A stretch of 37,209 bases of DNA from Pseudomonadota bacterium. Lineage in GTDB: Bacteria; Desulfobacterota; Syntrophobacteria; Syntrophobacterales; Syntrophobacteraceae. The notes beneath the pieces are model-generated. The model did not search any database. It was given only the letters and a program-made list of their open reading frames with translations, and was not told the DNA's origin. The translations under genes and the position numbers were made by a program. Numbering within the stretch: the stretch's first letter is position 1; every line of letters starts with the position of its first letter. Location: NCBI GenBank assembly GCA_023416335.1, contig JAEZHY010000118.1:1-37209 (forward strand), read 5' to 3'. Shown here piece by piece: positions 19,308 to 28,363 of this stretch.

Positions 19308-19778
19308 TCATTTGTGATAAGGCTCGCCCTTTATGATGGTGAATGCGCGATAGAGTTGCTCGACGAGCATGAGCCTCGCAAGATCGTGCGGAAGCGTCAT
19401 CTTCGACAGCGAGAGCACGCTGTCGGCACTCTTCAACAACTGAGGGGAGACGCCCACCGGTCCGCCAATCACCATCCACATTTCCGAAACACCCGAATCC
19501 AGCTCTTTTTGGATAAAACTCGACAACTGGACCGAATCCAGTTCGCGCCCTCTCTGGTCCAGAATTACGAGCCGCCCCCGCCCGTCCCAGAGCTTCCGGA
19601 TCCTTTCGCCCTCCCGGCTGCGGACGTCATCTTCCGCTATCGCTGCCGAAATCTTTTCGGCTTTAACTACATGCACCTGCACCTGGCAGTAATGCTTCAG
19701 CCTCTCCAGGTATCTGCTTATTGCGGATTCGACGTCCGAGAATCCCGTTTTGCCTACAAATACGAGATGGACACGCAT
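19308..19778 (-). CDS. rlmH: 23S rRNA (pseudouridine1915-N3)-methyltransferase RlmH
   Basis: RlmH is a SPOUT-class enzyme that methylates pseudouridine 1915 in helix 69 of 23S rRNA on assembled 70S ribosomes. The 156-residue length and the sequence are typical: MRVHLVFVGKT start, LVILDQRGRELDSVQLS, the SAM-binding knot MVIGGPVGVS, and C-terminal LSLSKMTLPHDLARLMLVEQ with YRAFTIIKGEPYHK. It starts 6 bases after tlyA stops and is the last gene of the leftward operon. It converges on the NifU-domain gene with 69 bases between the stops. Confidence 0.96.
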   Translation of the reverse strand: MRVHLVFVGKTGFSDVESAISRYLERLKHYCQVQVHVVKAEKISAAIAEDDVRSREGERIRKLWDGRGRLVILDQRGRELDSVQLSSFIQKELDSGVSEMWMVIGGPVGVSPQLLKSADSVLSLSKMTLPHDLARLMLVEQLYRAFTIIKGEPYHK

Positions 19779-19784
19779 CGGCGC

Positions 19785-20534
19785 TCAGCCGTTTGGAAGC
19801 AGAACTGCGGACATGAGGAATTCCCTGTTGCCCTTGGGTCCGAGGATTGGCGACGGAGTGATCCCGACCACATGGAATCCGGTTTCACGCGCGAATTCCG
19901 CAATCGATTCACAAATCTGCTCATGCACCTGAGGGTCCCTGATCACGCCTCCGCCTTTGGAAACGAGTTGCCTCCCGGCCTCGAACTGGGGCTTTATGAG
20001 TGCCACAAGCGTGCCCTCGGGTCGCAGGAACTTCACCACCGAAGGGATTACGATTTTAAGGGAGATAAACGAGGTATCGATGGTAACAATCTGAACCGGC
20101 TGCGGGATGACCTCTCCCGGAAGATATCGAATGTTCTGCCTCTCCAGGACGACCACACGCGGGTCGTTTCTCAATTTCAGCGCCAGTTGCCCGTATCCCA
20201 CATCCACACTGTAAACGAGAGTAGCGCCAAATGAAAGAAGGCAGTCGGTAAAGCCGCCTGTCGATGCCCCAACGTCCATGGCTGTCCGACCGGAAACCAC
20301 GATTCCGAACGTCCGGATTGCATGTTCCAGCTTGAGTCCACCCCGGCTCACATAAGGGATCGCCTCACCGGCTACGCTCACCTCTGCGTCGTCCGGGACC
20401 TTCTGTCCGGCTTTCGTAAGAGTCTGACCGTTTACGATGACTTTCGCGGCAAGGATCAGGGCCTGAGCGCGCTCCCGCGTGGGGGCGAGCCCCCTGTCAA
20501 CAAGCAGCTTGTCCAATCGGGAGGATTTTGCCAT
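19785..20534 (-). CDS. tlyA: TlyA-family rRNA 2'-O-methyltransferase
   Basis: TlyA-type enzymes 2'-O-methylate cytidines in 16S and sometimes 23S rRNA; older annotation calls them hemolysins. The 249-residue product has an N-terminal S4 RNA-binding domain (about 5-65, [19 protein letters not shown]) and an FtsJ-like SAM domain with [14 protein letters not shown] (87-100) and catalytic-type IDTSFIS and [10 protein letters not shown] motifs. Its first 38 bases overlap the end of dxs in another frame, so translation is probably coupled. The short N-terminus before the S4 domain suggests the single-rRNA (16S only) type, but this is inference. Confidence 0.92.
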   Translation of the reverse strand: MAKSSRLDKLLVDRGLAPTRERAQALILAAKVIVNGQTLTKAGQKVPDDAEVSVAGEAIPYVSRGGLKLEHAIRTFGIVVSGRTAMDVGASTGGFTDCLLSFGATLVYSVDVGYGQLALKLRNDPRVVVLERQNIRYLPGEVIPQPVQIVTIDTSFISLKIVIPSVVKFLRPEGTLVALIKPQFEAGRQLVSKGGGVIRDPQVHEQICESIAEFARETGFHVVGITPSPILGPKGNREFLMSAVLLPNG

Positions 20535-22425
20535 GGGAATCTAACAAATGATGGGCAGCGCTTTCGATCGCATCGCTGTCGATACCGTACATATTTCTCA
20601 AAAGAGCCTGCCCACCCTGCGGAATAAACTGATCGGGGATTCCGAGCCGTTTGCAAGCCTTCGGGAAGAAACCTTCATCCTGGAGCATTTCGAAAACAGC
20701 GCTTCCAAACCCGCCCTGAAGCACGTTTTCTTCAACGGTGATGATCCTGCGGGTCTTTTGCGCCCAAGTGAGGATAAGATCGCGATCGAGCGGCTTAACA
20801 AAGCGCGCATTGATAACTGCAGCATTGATGCCGTCCGCTTCGAGCCGTGCGGCGGCTTCAACGGCACTCTGAACCGTGCTTCCGATCGCCACTATCAGCA
20901 GATCTTTTCCTTCGCGCAGCAGTTCACCCTTGCCGATCTCGAGTTGGCGCAATTCCTCGTCGAGTTCAACGCCGACGCCTTTTCCGCGCGGATAACGAAC
21001 GGCAATCGGACCGTTGTAATCCACCGCCGTTTTCAACATGTGCTGCAGTTCGTTCTCATCTTTGGGAGACATGAGCACCATGTTCGGGATGCTCCGCAGG
21101 AAAGAGAGATCGAACACCCCGTGGTGTGTCGGGCCGTCTTCCCCCACTATACCGGCGCGGTCGAGTGCGAAGACGACCGGCAGATTCTGGAGGCAGACAT
21201 CGTGCACGATCTGGTCGAAAGCACGCTGCAGAAATGTCGAATAGACAGCGACAACCGGCTTGAAGCCCTCTGCTGCAAGCCCTGCGGCAAAAGTCACCGC
21301 GTGCTGCTCAGCAATCCCGACGTCAAAAAAACGATCCGGATACATTTCGGCAAAGCAATCGAGCCCGGTACCCTGGAGCATGGCCGCAGTGATGCCGATA
21401 ACTTTCGAATTGGCATCCGCCAGCTTCTTCATAGCCTTGCCGAAGACCTTCGTGTAGGACTGGCATCCACCCGTAGCGATGCTTTTGCCGGTCTGAACAT
21501 CGAAAGCACCGAGTCCGTGAAAACTGGTAGGGTCCTTTTCAGCGGGCGCATAACCCTTACCCTTTCGAGTAAGGACGTGGATAAGAACAGGACCTTCGAC
21601 GTTGCGGGCAACCTGGAATGTCTCTATCAGCTTGTCGAGGCGGTGACCGTTGATAGGTCCTATATAATGAATCTCAAGCGCCTGGTAAAACATGCCGGGA
21701 GTAAAGAAGGTGATGAGAGAATCGACACTGCGCCTCAAGATCTGTAGGAGATTGGAACCAAGATGCGGAAGCGATTTGAGGAAATTCTCCATCTCCTTCT
21801 TCAGGTACATGAGGGTCTTTCCGGAGAGCTTCCTGCTCAGAAATGAAGAGAGTGCCCCGACGTTCGGGGAGATGGACATTTCGTTATCGTTCAGGACGAT
21901 GATCAAGTTCTTGGCGAGGTCGCCTGCATGGTTCATGGCTTCGAAAGCCATGCCGCCGGTCATGCTGCCGTCTCCGATAACCGCGATGGACCGCGCGTTG
22001 CTCTTCTTGAGCTGCTGGGCTACGGTCATACCGAGAGCGGCCGATATGGACGTGCCCGAATGTCCCGTATCGAATGCATCGAACCTGCTTTCGGATCGTT
22101 TCGGAAAGCCGCTGATTCCCCCGTACTGGCGCAGGGTGTGGAACTGCGCCTGGCGGCCGGTAAGGAGCTTATGGGCGTAGGCCTGATGCCCGACATCCCA
22201 TATTATTCTGTCATACGCGGCATCGAATACATAATGCAGAGCAATCGTCAATTCCACTACGCCGAGGCTGGGCGCAAGGTGTCCGCCGTTTTGAGCTACA
22301 GTCGTGATAATGCGCTCGCGAACTTCTTCGGCCAAATCCTGGAGTTGTGGAATAGATAGATTTCTGATCTGATAAGGCGTCTCGATCTGGGAAAGCAGAG
22401 GCTCTTCAGCCTTAATTTCATCCAA
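20497..22425 (-). CDS. dxs: 1-deoxy-D-xylulose-5-phosphate synthase
   Basis: DXS condenses pyruvate and glyceraldehyde 3-phosphate using thiamine diphosphate and is the first enzyme of the MEP isoprenoid pathway. The 642-residue product shows [14 protein letters not shown] (His49), GHQ (80), the TPP motif GDGSMTGG...LNDN (151-181) and the transketolase-type [19 protein letters not shown], followed by the C-terminal domain. It starts 80 bases after ispA stops and overlaps tlyA by 38 bases. The neighbouring ispA uses the pathway products, so the grouping is functional. Confidence 0.97.
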   Translation of the reverse strand: MDEIKAEEPLLSQIETPYQIRNLSIPQLQDLAEEVRERIITTVAQNGGHLAPSLGVVELTIALHYVFDAAYDRIIWDVGHQAYAHKLLTGRQAQFHTLRQYGGISGFPKRSESRFDAFDTGHSGTSISAALGMTVAQQLKKSNARSIAVIGDGSMTGGMAFEAMNHAGDLAKNLIIVLNDNEMSISPNVGALSSFLSRKLSGKTLMYLKKEMENFLKSLPHLGSNLLQILRRSVDSLITFFTPGMFYQALEIHYIGPINGHRLDKLIETFQVARNVEGPVLIHVLTRKGKGYAPAEKDPTSFHGLGAFDVQTGKSIATGGCQSYTKVFGKAMKKLADANSKVIGITAAMLQGTGLDCFAEMYPDRFFDVGIAEQHAVTFAAGLAAEGFKPVVAVYSTFLQRAFDQIVHDVCLQNLPVVFALDRAGIVGEDGPTHHGVFDLSFLRSIPNMVLMSPKDENELQHMLKTAVDYNGPIAVRYPRGKGVGVELDEELRQLEIGKGELLREGKDLLIVAIGSTVQSAVEAAARLEADGINAAVINARFVKPLDRDLILTWAQKTRRIITVEENVLQGGFGSAVFEMLQDEGFFPKACKRLGIPDQFIPQGGQALLRNMYGIDSDAIESAAHHLLDSHGKILPIGQAAC

Positions 22426-22505
22426 TTTAAACCCTCTTCATTTTCACCCTGATTAGCCCGCTAATAAATGAAAAATTCGCACCCAAGTCAAGAAGTTTTC
22501 CCCGC

Positions 22506-23393
22506 CTAAGACTTCCTCACAAGAAGGTATTCAGCGATGGCTCGAAGCGGCTCCGCCTTTTCCCCAAAAGGCTTGAGCGCTTCCAGTGCCTGCTGGACAT
22601 GATCGCCGGCCGCCTGCCTGGATTGCACAAGGCCGATAAGCGCGGGATATGTCATCTTATTTTTTGCTGCATCGGATCCCGGAGTTTTACCCATTAATGT
22701 CGCATCGCCTTCGACATCGAGCAGGTCGTCAGTGATCTGGAATGCAAGACCGAGATGGTGGCCGTAATTCGTAAGCGCCTTCACCTGGGATTCATCTCCT
22801 CCGCCCAGGATGGCCCCGATTTCAAGAGATGCAGACAGTATAGCACCCGTCTTGCGGATGTGCATGTACTCGACCGTTGCCAGATCGACTTTGCGGTTTT
22901 CGCACTCCAGGTCGATTACCTGTCCGCCGATCATCCCGCGATATCCGGAAGCCTTGACTGCGATCCTGATGACCTGAAGCGTTTTTGAAATATCCGATCC
23001 CGCCGTCGCCAGGAATTCAAAGGCTTCCGTCAGAAGTGCATCACCCGCCAGAATTGCGATGGCCTCTCCGTACACCTTATGATTTGTCGGAACGCCGCGC
23101 CTGAAATCGTCGTTATCCATGGCAGGTAAATCGTCGTGGATAAGCGAATATGTGTGAATCATCTCGAGAGCCAGGGCAGCCGGAATCACCTTCGCGATCT
23201 CGCCGCCGACAACTTCGGCCGCGGCAAGGCAGAGAATGGGCCGAATCCGCTTCCCACCCGCAAAAAGACTATATCGCGCTGCCTCGATTACCTTCTTTTC
23301 AAGCCCGGACGCCACCGGAAAAGTTTTTTCCAGTGCGTTGTCGACCAACTGCTTTCGTTCACTCAAATACGACTTTAGGTTAAATCCCTGCAT
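22506..23393 (-). CDS. ispA: Polyprenyl synthetase (farnesyl/geranylgeranyl diphosphate synthase)
   Basis: This trans-prenyltransferase extends dimethylallyl diphosphate with isopentenyl diphosphate. The 295-residue product has GGKRIRP (46-52), the first Asp-rich motif DDLPAMDND (87-95), GQVIDLE and the second motif DDLLDVEGD. IspA-size and neighbours (dxs, xseB) fit farnesyl diphosphate synthase, although geranylgeranyl products cannot be excluded. It precedes dxs in the same leftward unit, 154 bases after xseB. Confidence 0.94.
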   Translation of the reverse strand: MQGFNLKSYLSERKQLVDNALEKTFPVASGLEKKVIEAARYSLFAGGKRIRPILCLAAAEVVGGEIAKVIPAALALEMIHTYSLIHDDLPAMDNDDFRRGVPTNHKVYGEAIAILAGDALLTEAFEFLATAGSDISKTLQVIRIAVKASGYRGMIGGQVIDLECENRKVDLATVEYMHIRKTGAILSASLEIGAILGGGDESQVKALTNYGHHLGLAFQITDDLLDVEGDATLMGKTPGSDAAKNKMTYPALIGLVQSRQAAGDHVQQALEALKPFGEKAEPLRAIAEYLLVRKS

Positions 23394-23547
23394 TTATGCC
23401 AGCCAATTGAAGATTTTTTCGCGTGCCGCAACTCTAATGCGACTGAATGAAATATACGGTCAATTTAGTCCCAACCCAAGAGGACTAATTTTTTATACTA
23501 TCACGCGCCTGCATGTTACGCCATTTAAATAGAGATGGATAACTTAA

Positions 23548-23808
23548 TTACTCCCCACTCTCATCGCCGGCATTCGCCCTCTTTTCGAAAGGCGCTGCGG
23601 CCCATCCGCCCTGCTGGTCCTTAAGGAGCATCTGGACCTTGCTTTCGGCTTCTTCCAGTTTCTTATGGCAGAACTGAGCCAGCTGGATACCCTCCGAAAA
23701 GCACTCCATTGCCTCTTCGAGCGGAAGGTCACCCTTCTCCAGTTTTTCGACAATTTCCTGGAGCTTCTTTAACGAATCCTCAAATTGATCGCTTCTCTTC
23801 TTCGCCAC
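23548..23808 (-). CDS. xseB: Exodeoxyribonuclease VII small subunit
   Basis: XseB partners with XseA to form the enzyme that degrades single-stranded DNA into oligonucleotides. The 86-residue product has the helical core FEDSLKKLQEIVEKLEKGDL, then PLEEAMECFSEGIQLAQFCHKKLEEAE, typical for the subunit. I place the start at GTG 23808, which gives VAKKRSDQFED and follows AAAGGTGG; upstream in-frame codons give an unrelated Arg-rich sequence inside xseA. The gene overlaps the xseA end by 29 bases, which fits coupled production of the two subunits. A C-terminal tail rich in Gly, Ala and Glu follows the core. Confidence 0.94.
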   Translation of the reverse strand: MAKKRSDQFEDSLKKLQEIVEKLEKGDLPLEEAMECFSEGIQLAQFCHKKLEEAESKVQMLLKDQQGGWAAAPFEKRANAGDESGE

Positions 23809-25189
23809 CTGCCACCTTTCCTTCCTCGAGTTTCTTCCCCGTCTTTTCGACAAGGCACTGGAGCTGTCCTTCCGCAAGCCGCACGAGGATCTTCCGTCCG
23901 GGCGCCGTCTCATCGCTTTTCCGCAAAACCTTGCCGTCGGGCAGATCGTATGCGATGGAATAACCGCGCCTCAGCACGGCGAGCGGACTGAGCGCTTCCA
24001 ACCTGGACAGGTCGTGCTGGAAACGCAGCCGGTATCTGTCCAGAATGCGATGGTGATGGAGGACGAGCTCTTTACATTCGCGATTCAGTTCCGTTCGGTA
24101 TTTTTGAATCTGCAACTGCGGATTCAGGTAAAACAGCCTGTCCCTCAGATGGGAGTGCGCCGTGGCCATTCTTTCCAGCCGCCTGTTGACGGCCGATGCC
24201 AGGCGTTCGACCCTGTCGTCGAGCATGAGCCTCAGGTTTTCGAGCCGCCTGCTCGGGTGTGTAACCCTCTTTTCGAGATAATTCAGCCGCATTCCGAGAT
24301 TCTCGAGGCGCCCCCTGATGATTTGCACCATTTTGTCGCGGCAACCGTGCAAATCGCGATGGAACTCCTCCAGCCTTTTCACGACCCATTCGGCGGCCGC
24401 GGTGGGCGTGGGCATTCTCATGTCCGCCGCCATATCGGCGATGGTGAAATCTATTTCATGACCGACAGCGGACAATGTCGGCACGGAGGAACCGGCGATC
24501 GCGCGGGCGACTATTTCCTCGTTGAAGGCCCACAGGTCCTCCAGACTCCCTCCGCCTCTACCCACAATCATGAGGTCCCATTCTTTTTCGGCTGCGAGGC
24601 TGTTGGCACCTTCAATCGCACGCGCAATCTCGAAGCGGGCGTCACAGCCCTGAACTGCCGCAGCAAACAAGGTGACTGAAACCGGGTAAGGACTTCTCTG
24701 CAAGACCTTGAGTATATCCCGGATCGCCGCCCCTGTCGGGGAAGTAACGATGCAGATATTCTGAGGGCAAATCGGGAGAGCTTTTTTTCGTGAAGCTTCA
24801 AACAGGCCTTCCCCCTCCAGCTTCTTTTTCAATGCTTCAAAGGCAAGCTGAAGAGAACCTACGCCGAGAGGCTCCATTACTTCGACTATGATCTGGTATT
24901 CGCCCCTCGGCTCATAGACGCTCAACCGCGCCTGGCAGATGACCTGCATCCCCGCTTCGGGAAGAAATCGCAGGAACCGGTTTTGGGCTCGGAAGAAAAC
25001 CGCGTGTATCTGGCTCTGTTCGTCCTTCAGGGTGAAATAGAAATGCCCCGATGCAGGAACCCGGAAGTTGGAAATTTCCCCTTTGACCCAGACAAACGGA
25101 AACTTGCCCTCGAGAAGAGCCCTGATCTGCTGGTTCAACTTGCTAACGGTCAGGACACCGGTCTCTTCATCCATCCGAGGCTGCAGCAT
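23780..25189 (-). CDS. xseA: Exodeoxyribonuclease VII large subunit
   Basis: XseA is the catalytic subunit of exonuclease VII. The sequence begins with an OB-fold that binds single-stranded DNA (VWVKGEISNFRVPASGHFYF), followed by the catalytic region with IVTSPTGAAIRDI, GRGGGSLEDLWAFNEE and AVGHEIDFTIADMAADMR, and then a long coiled-coil region of the kind that carries XseB subunits. ATG 25189 has GGAGG 11 bases upstream. GTG 25207 is the longest in-frame start but has no ribosome site, and ATG 25174 is also possible. The coding region begins 6 to 24 bases after the permease gene stops, so it is cotranscribed with the transporter. Confidence 0.95.
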   Translation of the reverse strand: MLQPRMDEETGVLTVSKLNQQIRALLEGKFPFVWVKGEISNFRVPASGHFYFTLKDEQSQIHAVFFRAQNRFLRFLPEAGMQVICQARLSVYEPRGEYQIIVEVMEPLGVGSLQLAFEALKKKLEGEGLFEASRKKALPICPQNICIVTSPTGAAIRDILKVLQRSPYPVSVTLFAAAVQGCDARFEIARAIEGANSLAAEKEWDLMIVGRGGGSLEDLWAFNEEIVARAIAGSSVPTLSAVGHEIDFTIADMAADMRMPTPTAAAEWVVKRLEEFHRDLHGCRDKMVQIIRGRLENLGMRLNYLEKRVTHPSRRLENLRLMLDDRVERLASAVNRRLERMATAHSHLRDRLFYLNPQLQIQKYRTELNRECKELVLHHHRILDRYRLRFQHDLSRLEALSPLAVLRRGYSIAYDLPDGKVLRKSDETAPGRKILVRLAEGQLQCLVEKTGKKLEEGKVAGGEEEKRSI

Positions 25190-25213
25190 GCGGAAAGATT
25201 CCTCCACTTGGTA

Positions 25214-26293
25214 TCAGCGGAACAGCTTTGGGTCCATGGCGTCCCGCAGCCCTTCACCCACAAGGTTATATGCGGTGATGCTGAGGAATATGGCAAAACC
25301 GGGAAATACGGTCAGCCACCATGCGAATTCGATATAGTCGCGGCTCTGGGACAGAATATCACCCCAGCTCGGCGTTGGAGGCGGAACGCCGAAGCCGAGA
25401 AAACTCAGGCTCGACTCGGTCAGAATCGCCCCCGCAATCCCGAATACGGCGGAAACCAGAACGGGCGCCATTGCGTTTGGGAGCATGTGCAGAAAAATAA
25501 TCCGCCTGTGCGAAGCCCCGAGGGCTCGCAGGGCTGTTATGAAATCGAGTTGTTTGAGCTTGAGAAAGTCGGCTCGGACGAACCTGGCAACGCCCGTCCA
25601 TCCGGTCAGGCCGATTACTACCATGATGTTGTAAATGCTCGGCGGCAGAAATGCGATTATTGCAATAATGAGGAAAAATGTCGGAATCGTCAGCATGATC
25701 TCAATTGCACGACTAATGATAATATCGGTCCAACCTCCGAAATAACCGGCCAATGCTCCCAGAAAAATACCGATGATGAGCGCAATTCCGACAGCTACGA
25801 ATCCGACGGAAAGAGAAACCTTCGCGCCGTGAATCATTCTACTCAATACGTCCCGGCCGCTGTCATCCGTTCCGAACCAGTGTCGCGAATTCGGAGGCGA
25901 CAGGTACTCCAGAAGGTTGTATTCCGTGGGCGAGTAAGGCACCGGGGGCCAAATGATGTATGCTTCCTCTTTCCCGGTAATATGCTCGAACACAAAAGGG
26001 GCCTTTTTCTTCAGATCCTTCCAGACGAGTTCCCCAATTCGGTCAGTTCCCGAAATAACAGGGAAATACACTCCCCCCTTCGACAGGACCAGCACCGGTT
26101 TGTCGTTTGCCAGAAAAGGAGCAAAAATGGCCACAGCAAAAAGAAATATGGTTATCCAGAAGCCCGCGACCGCCAGCTTTCGTTTTCTGAAATGATAGCT
26201 GACCATCTTCCAGTAGGTGTTGGGGACTTCCCTTTTCACCTCGAAATCCGGCCGGGTATTCTGAAATTCGAGAACTTTTGTAGAATTGCTCAT
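25214..26293 (-). CDS. Peptide-type ABC transporter permease (OppC/YejE-like)
   Basis: An inner-membrane permease of the oligopeptide/dipeptide ABC importer class. A cytoplasmic N-terminus is followed by a first transmembrane helix (KLAVAGFWITIFLFAVAIFA), a long periplasmic loop, and five more helices. The EAA loop that contacts the ATPase is visible as ITALRALGASHRRIIFLHMLP. The 359-residue form from ATG 26293 fits the family. An in-frame ATG at 26383 would add 30 residues and overlap the upstream permease gene by 35 bases; neither start has a clear ribosome site. The long loop resembles YejE more than OppC. It partners with the permease encoded just upstream. Confidence 0.9.
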   Translation of the reverse strand: MSNSTKVLEFQNTRPDFEVKREVPNTYWKMVSYHFRKRKLAVAGFWITIFLFAVAIFAPFLANDKPVLVLSKGGVYFPVISGTDRIGELVWKDLKKKAPFVFEHITGKEEAYIIWPPVPYSPTEYNLLEYLSPPNSRHWFGTDDSGRDVLSRMIHGAKVSLSVGFVAVGIALIIGIFLGALAGYFGGWTDIIISRAIEIMLTIPTFFLIIAIIAFLPPSIYNIMVVIGLTGWTGVARFVRADFLKLKQLDFITALRALGASHRRIIFLHMLPNAMAPVLVSAVFGIAGAILTESSLSFLGFGVPPPTPSWGDILSQSRDYIEFAWWLTVFPGFAIFLSITAYNLVGEGLRDAMDPKLFR

Positions 26294-26348
26294 ATCAAAA
26301 CCAGACACTCTGTTCTGTGTTATCGCCTCTGTGGACTGCTTCACCGCA

Positions 26349-27350
26349 TCATTCAAGCTTGATTCTGGGATCGAGCGCCGCATACAGGATGTCGGAAATA
26401 AGCAGGCCGATGAGCGTCAGAAAAGCTGAAATCGTAGTAATCGCCATAATGACAGGGTAATCACGGCTGAGCACCGCTTCGAACCCAAGCTGTCCCATTC
26501 CCGGGATCGAGAAGATGCTCTCGATGATAACGCTCCCTCCGAACATGGACGGCAGGAGGAACGCAAGCAAAGTTACGATCGGCAGCAAAGCATTCCGAAA
26601 AGCGTGTTTGTAGATCACCACCCGCTCACTCAATCCCTTCGCCTTGGCCGTCCTGACATAATCTTCCCGGATTACTTCGAGCATATCGGCACGGGTGAGG
26701 CGGGAAAGGTATGCGAGTCCACCGTAGGTCAGGCACGCAACCGGGAGTATCAAATGCCATATGCGGTCGAGCAGCCACGGCAGAATACTCATCGCTTCAC
26801 TGCCGATGGACGAAATTCCATATACGGGAAAGACGTCCCAGAAGTCCCCCCCTCCGAAAAGCATGATCAGCAGCACGGCGACCCAGAAATTCGGCAGCGA
26901 ATAGAGGATAAAGAACCCCAGGGTCATTGCCCTGTCGCTGGTAGTCTCAGGGTGAGTTGCGGAATAGATGCCGCATGGGATTGCAATGAGGTAGACCAAA
27001 AATATCGAAATAATGTTCAGTTGAATGGTAACCGGAAGCCTTTCGGCAATCTTGTCCCATACGTTGCGGTGGTCCTTGTAGGACGTGCCGAAATCAAGCG
27101 TGAATACCCGCTTTACCCAGAGCAGATACTGAACCGGCAGCGGCTTGTCCAGTCCGTACAATTCCTTGGTCTGCTGAACTATCTGCTCGGAGACAGCCTT
27201 ATCTCCCAGGTCCGCCTGACCTTTTCCCATCTGAAGCTTCAGCATCGCCGGATTTCCGGGCGCAAGCTGAATGATGACAAAGGTTATAAACGTGATGCCC
27301 AGCATTGTCGGAATAATCTGGAGCAGTCTCTTTATCAGGTAAGTTTTCAT
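26349..27350 (-). CDS. Peptide-type ABC transporter permease (OppB/YejB-like)
   Basis: The second inner-membrane permease, 333 residues. It starts with the classical MKTYLIKRLLQIIPTMLGIT helix and ends with DILYAALDPRIKLE, the standard end of DppB/OppB proteins. The EAA loop reads EDYVRTAKAKGLSERVVIYK. The insertion LQMGKGQADLGDKAVSEQ in the first periplasmic loop resembles YejB-type permeases. It begins 25 bases after nudC stops and leads directly into the OppC-like gene. Together with the binding protein at 28364 it forms a peptide- or oligosaccharide-type importer. Confidence 0.92.
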   Translation of the reverse strand: MKTYLIKRLLQIIPTMLGITFITFVIIQLAPGNPAMLKLQMGKGQADLGDKAVSEQIVQQTKELYGLDKPLPVQYLLWVKRVFTLDFGTSYKDHRNVWDKIAERLPVTIQLNIISIFLVYLIAIPCGIYSATHPETTSDRAMTLGFFILYSLPNFWVAVLLIMLFGGGDFWDVFPVYGISSIGSEAMSILPWLLDRIWHLILPVACLTYGGLAYLSRLTRADMLEVIREDYVRTAKAKGLSERVVIYKHAFRNALLPIVTLLAFLLPSMFGGSVIIESIFSIPGMGQLGFEAVLSRDYPVIMAITTISAFLTLIGLLISDILYAALDPRIKLE

Positions 27351-27375
27351 TTCAGGATTGAAATTCCCCTATTCT

Positions 27376-28344
27376 TCAGGCAACACGGTCGCGCAAAGCC
27401 AGGTCCCGCAGTCGGACCTGGCTTTCCGAATCGAACCAGTCCTCAATGAGATGAAAAGATATCGATATACTGGACGGCAGCTTCAACGTTCCATTTTCGA
27501 CTGCGCTCCGGATTTCTCCGCGGTCGAACCACCGGGCACCCTCCAGTTCCTTGTCCTCAAGCCGGATTTCCTCATTTTCAGCTTCAGCGGTAAAGCCGAG
27601 CATGAGTGAACACGGAAAAGGCCAGGGCTGTGAAGACTGATAGTAAATATCTCTCACGCGGATACCCGTTTCCTCGAAAGCCTCACGAACCACGGCGGCC
27701 TCCGCGCTCTCTCCAGGTGCGACAAACCCGGCAATAACCGAATACATGCGCTCCGGCCAGATTGCCTGTCTTCCGAGCAGGCATTTATTGCCGTAAGTAA
27801 TCAGCACGATAACAGCGGGATCTGTGCGCGGAAATTCAACACTCCCGCAGTCGGGACCGGTACACGATCGAACCTGCCCGCCTTCCCCGATCCTTGTCGG
27901 GCTGCCGCAACTCCCGCAAAACCGATTGCGCTTGTGCCAGTAAACAAGTGTCTTGGCATAAGCAAGGAGGGCCCCGTCATTTTTTGAAAGAAGGGGAGCA
28001 ATGGGCCGCAAGTCCCGAAATACACCCAGTGCGGCAAGATCGGACGGCAGTTCCGCGAAATCCCGAATTTCAGCTGTAAAGTATCCGAATCCGTTTTCCT
28101 CTCCGAGGAAATAGCACTCCTCGGGATCGGAAATATATTTTTCTATTTCGTTTATCTTCAGGAGCACAGGCTGAGGCGCATCGCCGCCGGTGAAAAGCAT
28201 CCTCGTTTTCCATATCGGCAGGAAGCGTGAACTGGGGTCGTGGAGCCGCTCCAGGAGCCATGCCTCGCTCTTGCGGCGATTGTGAGCGCGATTGAGCGCC
28301 TGTGCCACGAACGCATTCCGTGAAGACCTGGTAAAATTATCCAT
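27376..28344 (-). CDS. nudC: NAD(H) pyrophosphatase / RNA NAD-decapping enzyme NudC
   Basis: NudC hydrolyses NADH to NMNH and AMP and can remove NAD caps from RNA. The 322-residue product has a four-Cys zinc site (C143, C146, C161, C166), a perfect Nudix box from G206 to G228 (GFVAPGESAEAAVVREAFEETG), and the family marker SQPWPFPCSLM downstream of it, which separates NudC from other Nudix proteins. Its place between a peptide-binding-protein gene (19 bases upstream) and a permease gene (25 bases downstream) is unusual. Confidence 0.95.
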   Translation of the reverse strand: MDNFTRSSRNAFVAQALNRAHNRRKSEAWLLERLHDPSSRFLPIWKTRMLFTGGDAPQPVLLKINEIEKYISDPEECYFLGEENGFGYFTAEIRDFAELPSDLAALGVFRDLRPIAPLLSKNDGALLAYAKTLVYWHKRNRFCGSCGSPTRIGEGGQVRSCTGPDCGSVEFPRTDPAVIVLITYGNKCLLGRQAIWPERMYSVIAGFVAPGESAEAAVVREAFEETGIRVRDIYYQSSQPWPFPCSLMLGFTAEAENEEIRLEDKELEGARWFDRGEIRSAVENGTLKLPSSISISFHLIEDWFDSESQVRLRDLALRDRVA

Positions 28345-28363
28345 TTCTCAGCTCACCACCGAA

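Noticed and set aside
20548..21747. Long rightward open frame (399 codons)
   Set aside because: It lies antisense within dxs, which has complete catalytic motifs.
24983..26362. Long rightward open frame (459 codons)
   Set aside because: It is antisense to xseA and the OppC-like permease, both well supported, and its translation has no protein-like features.
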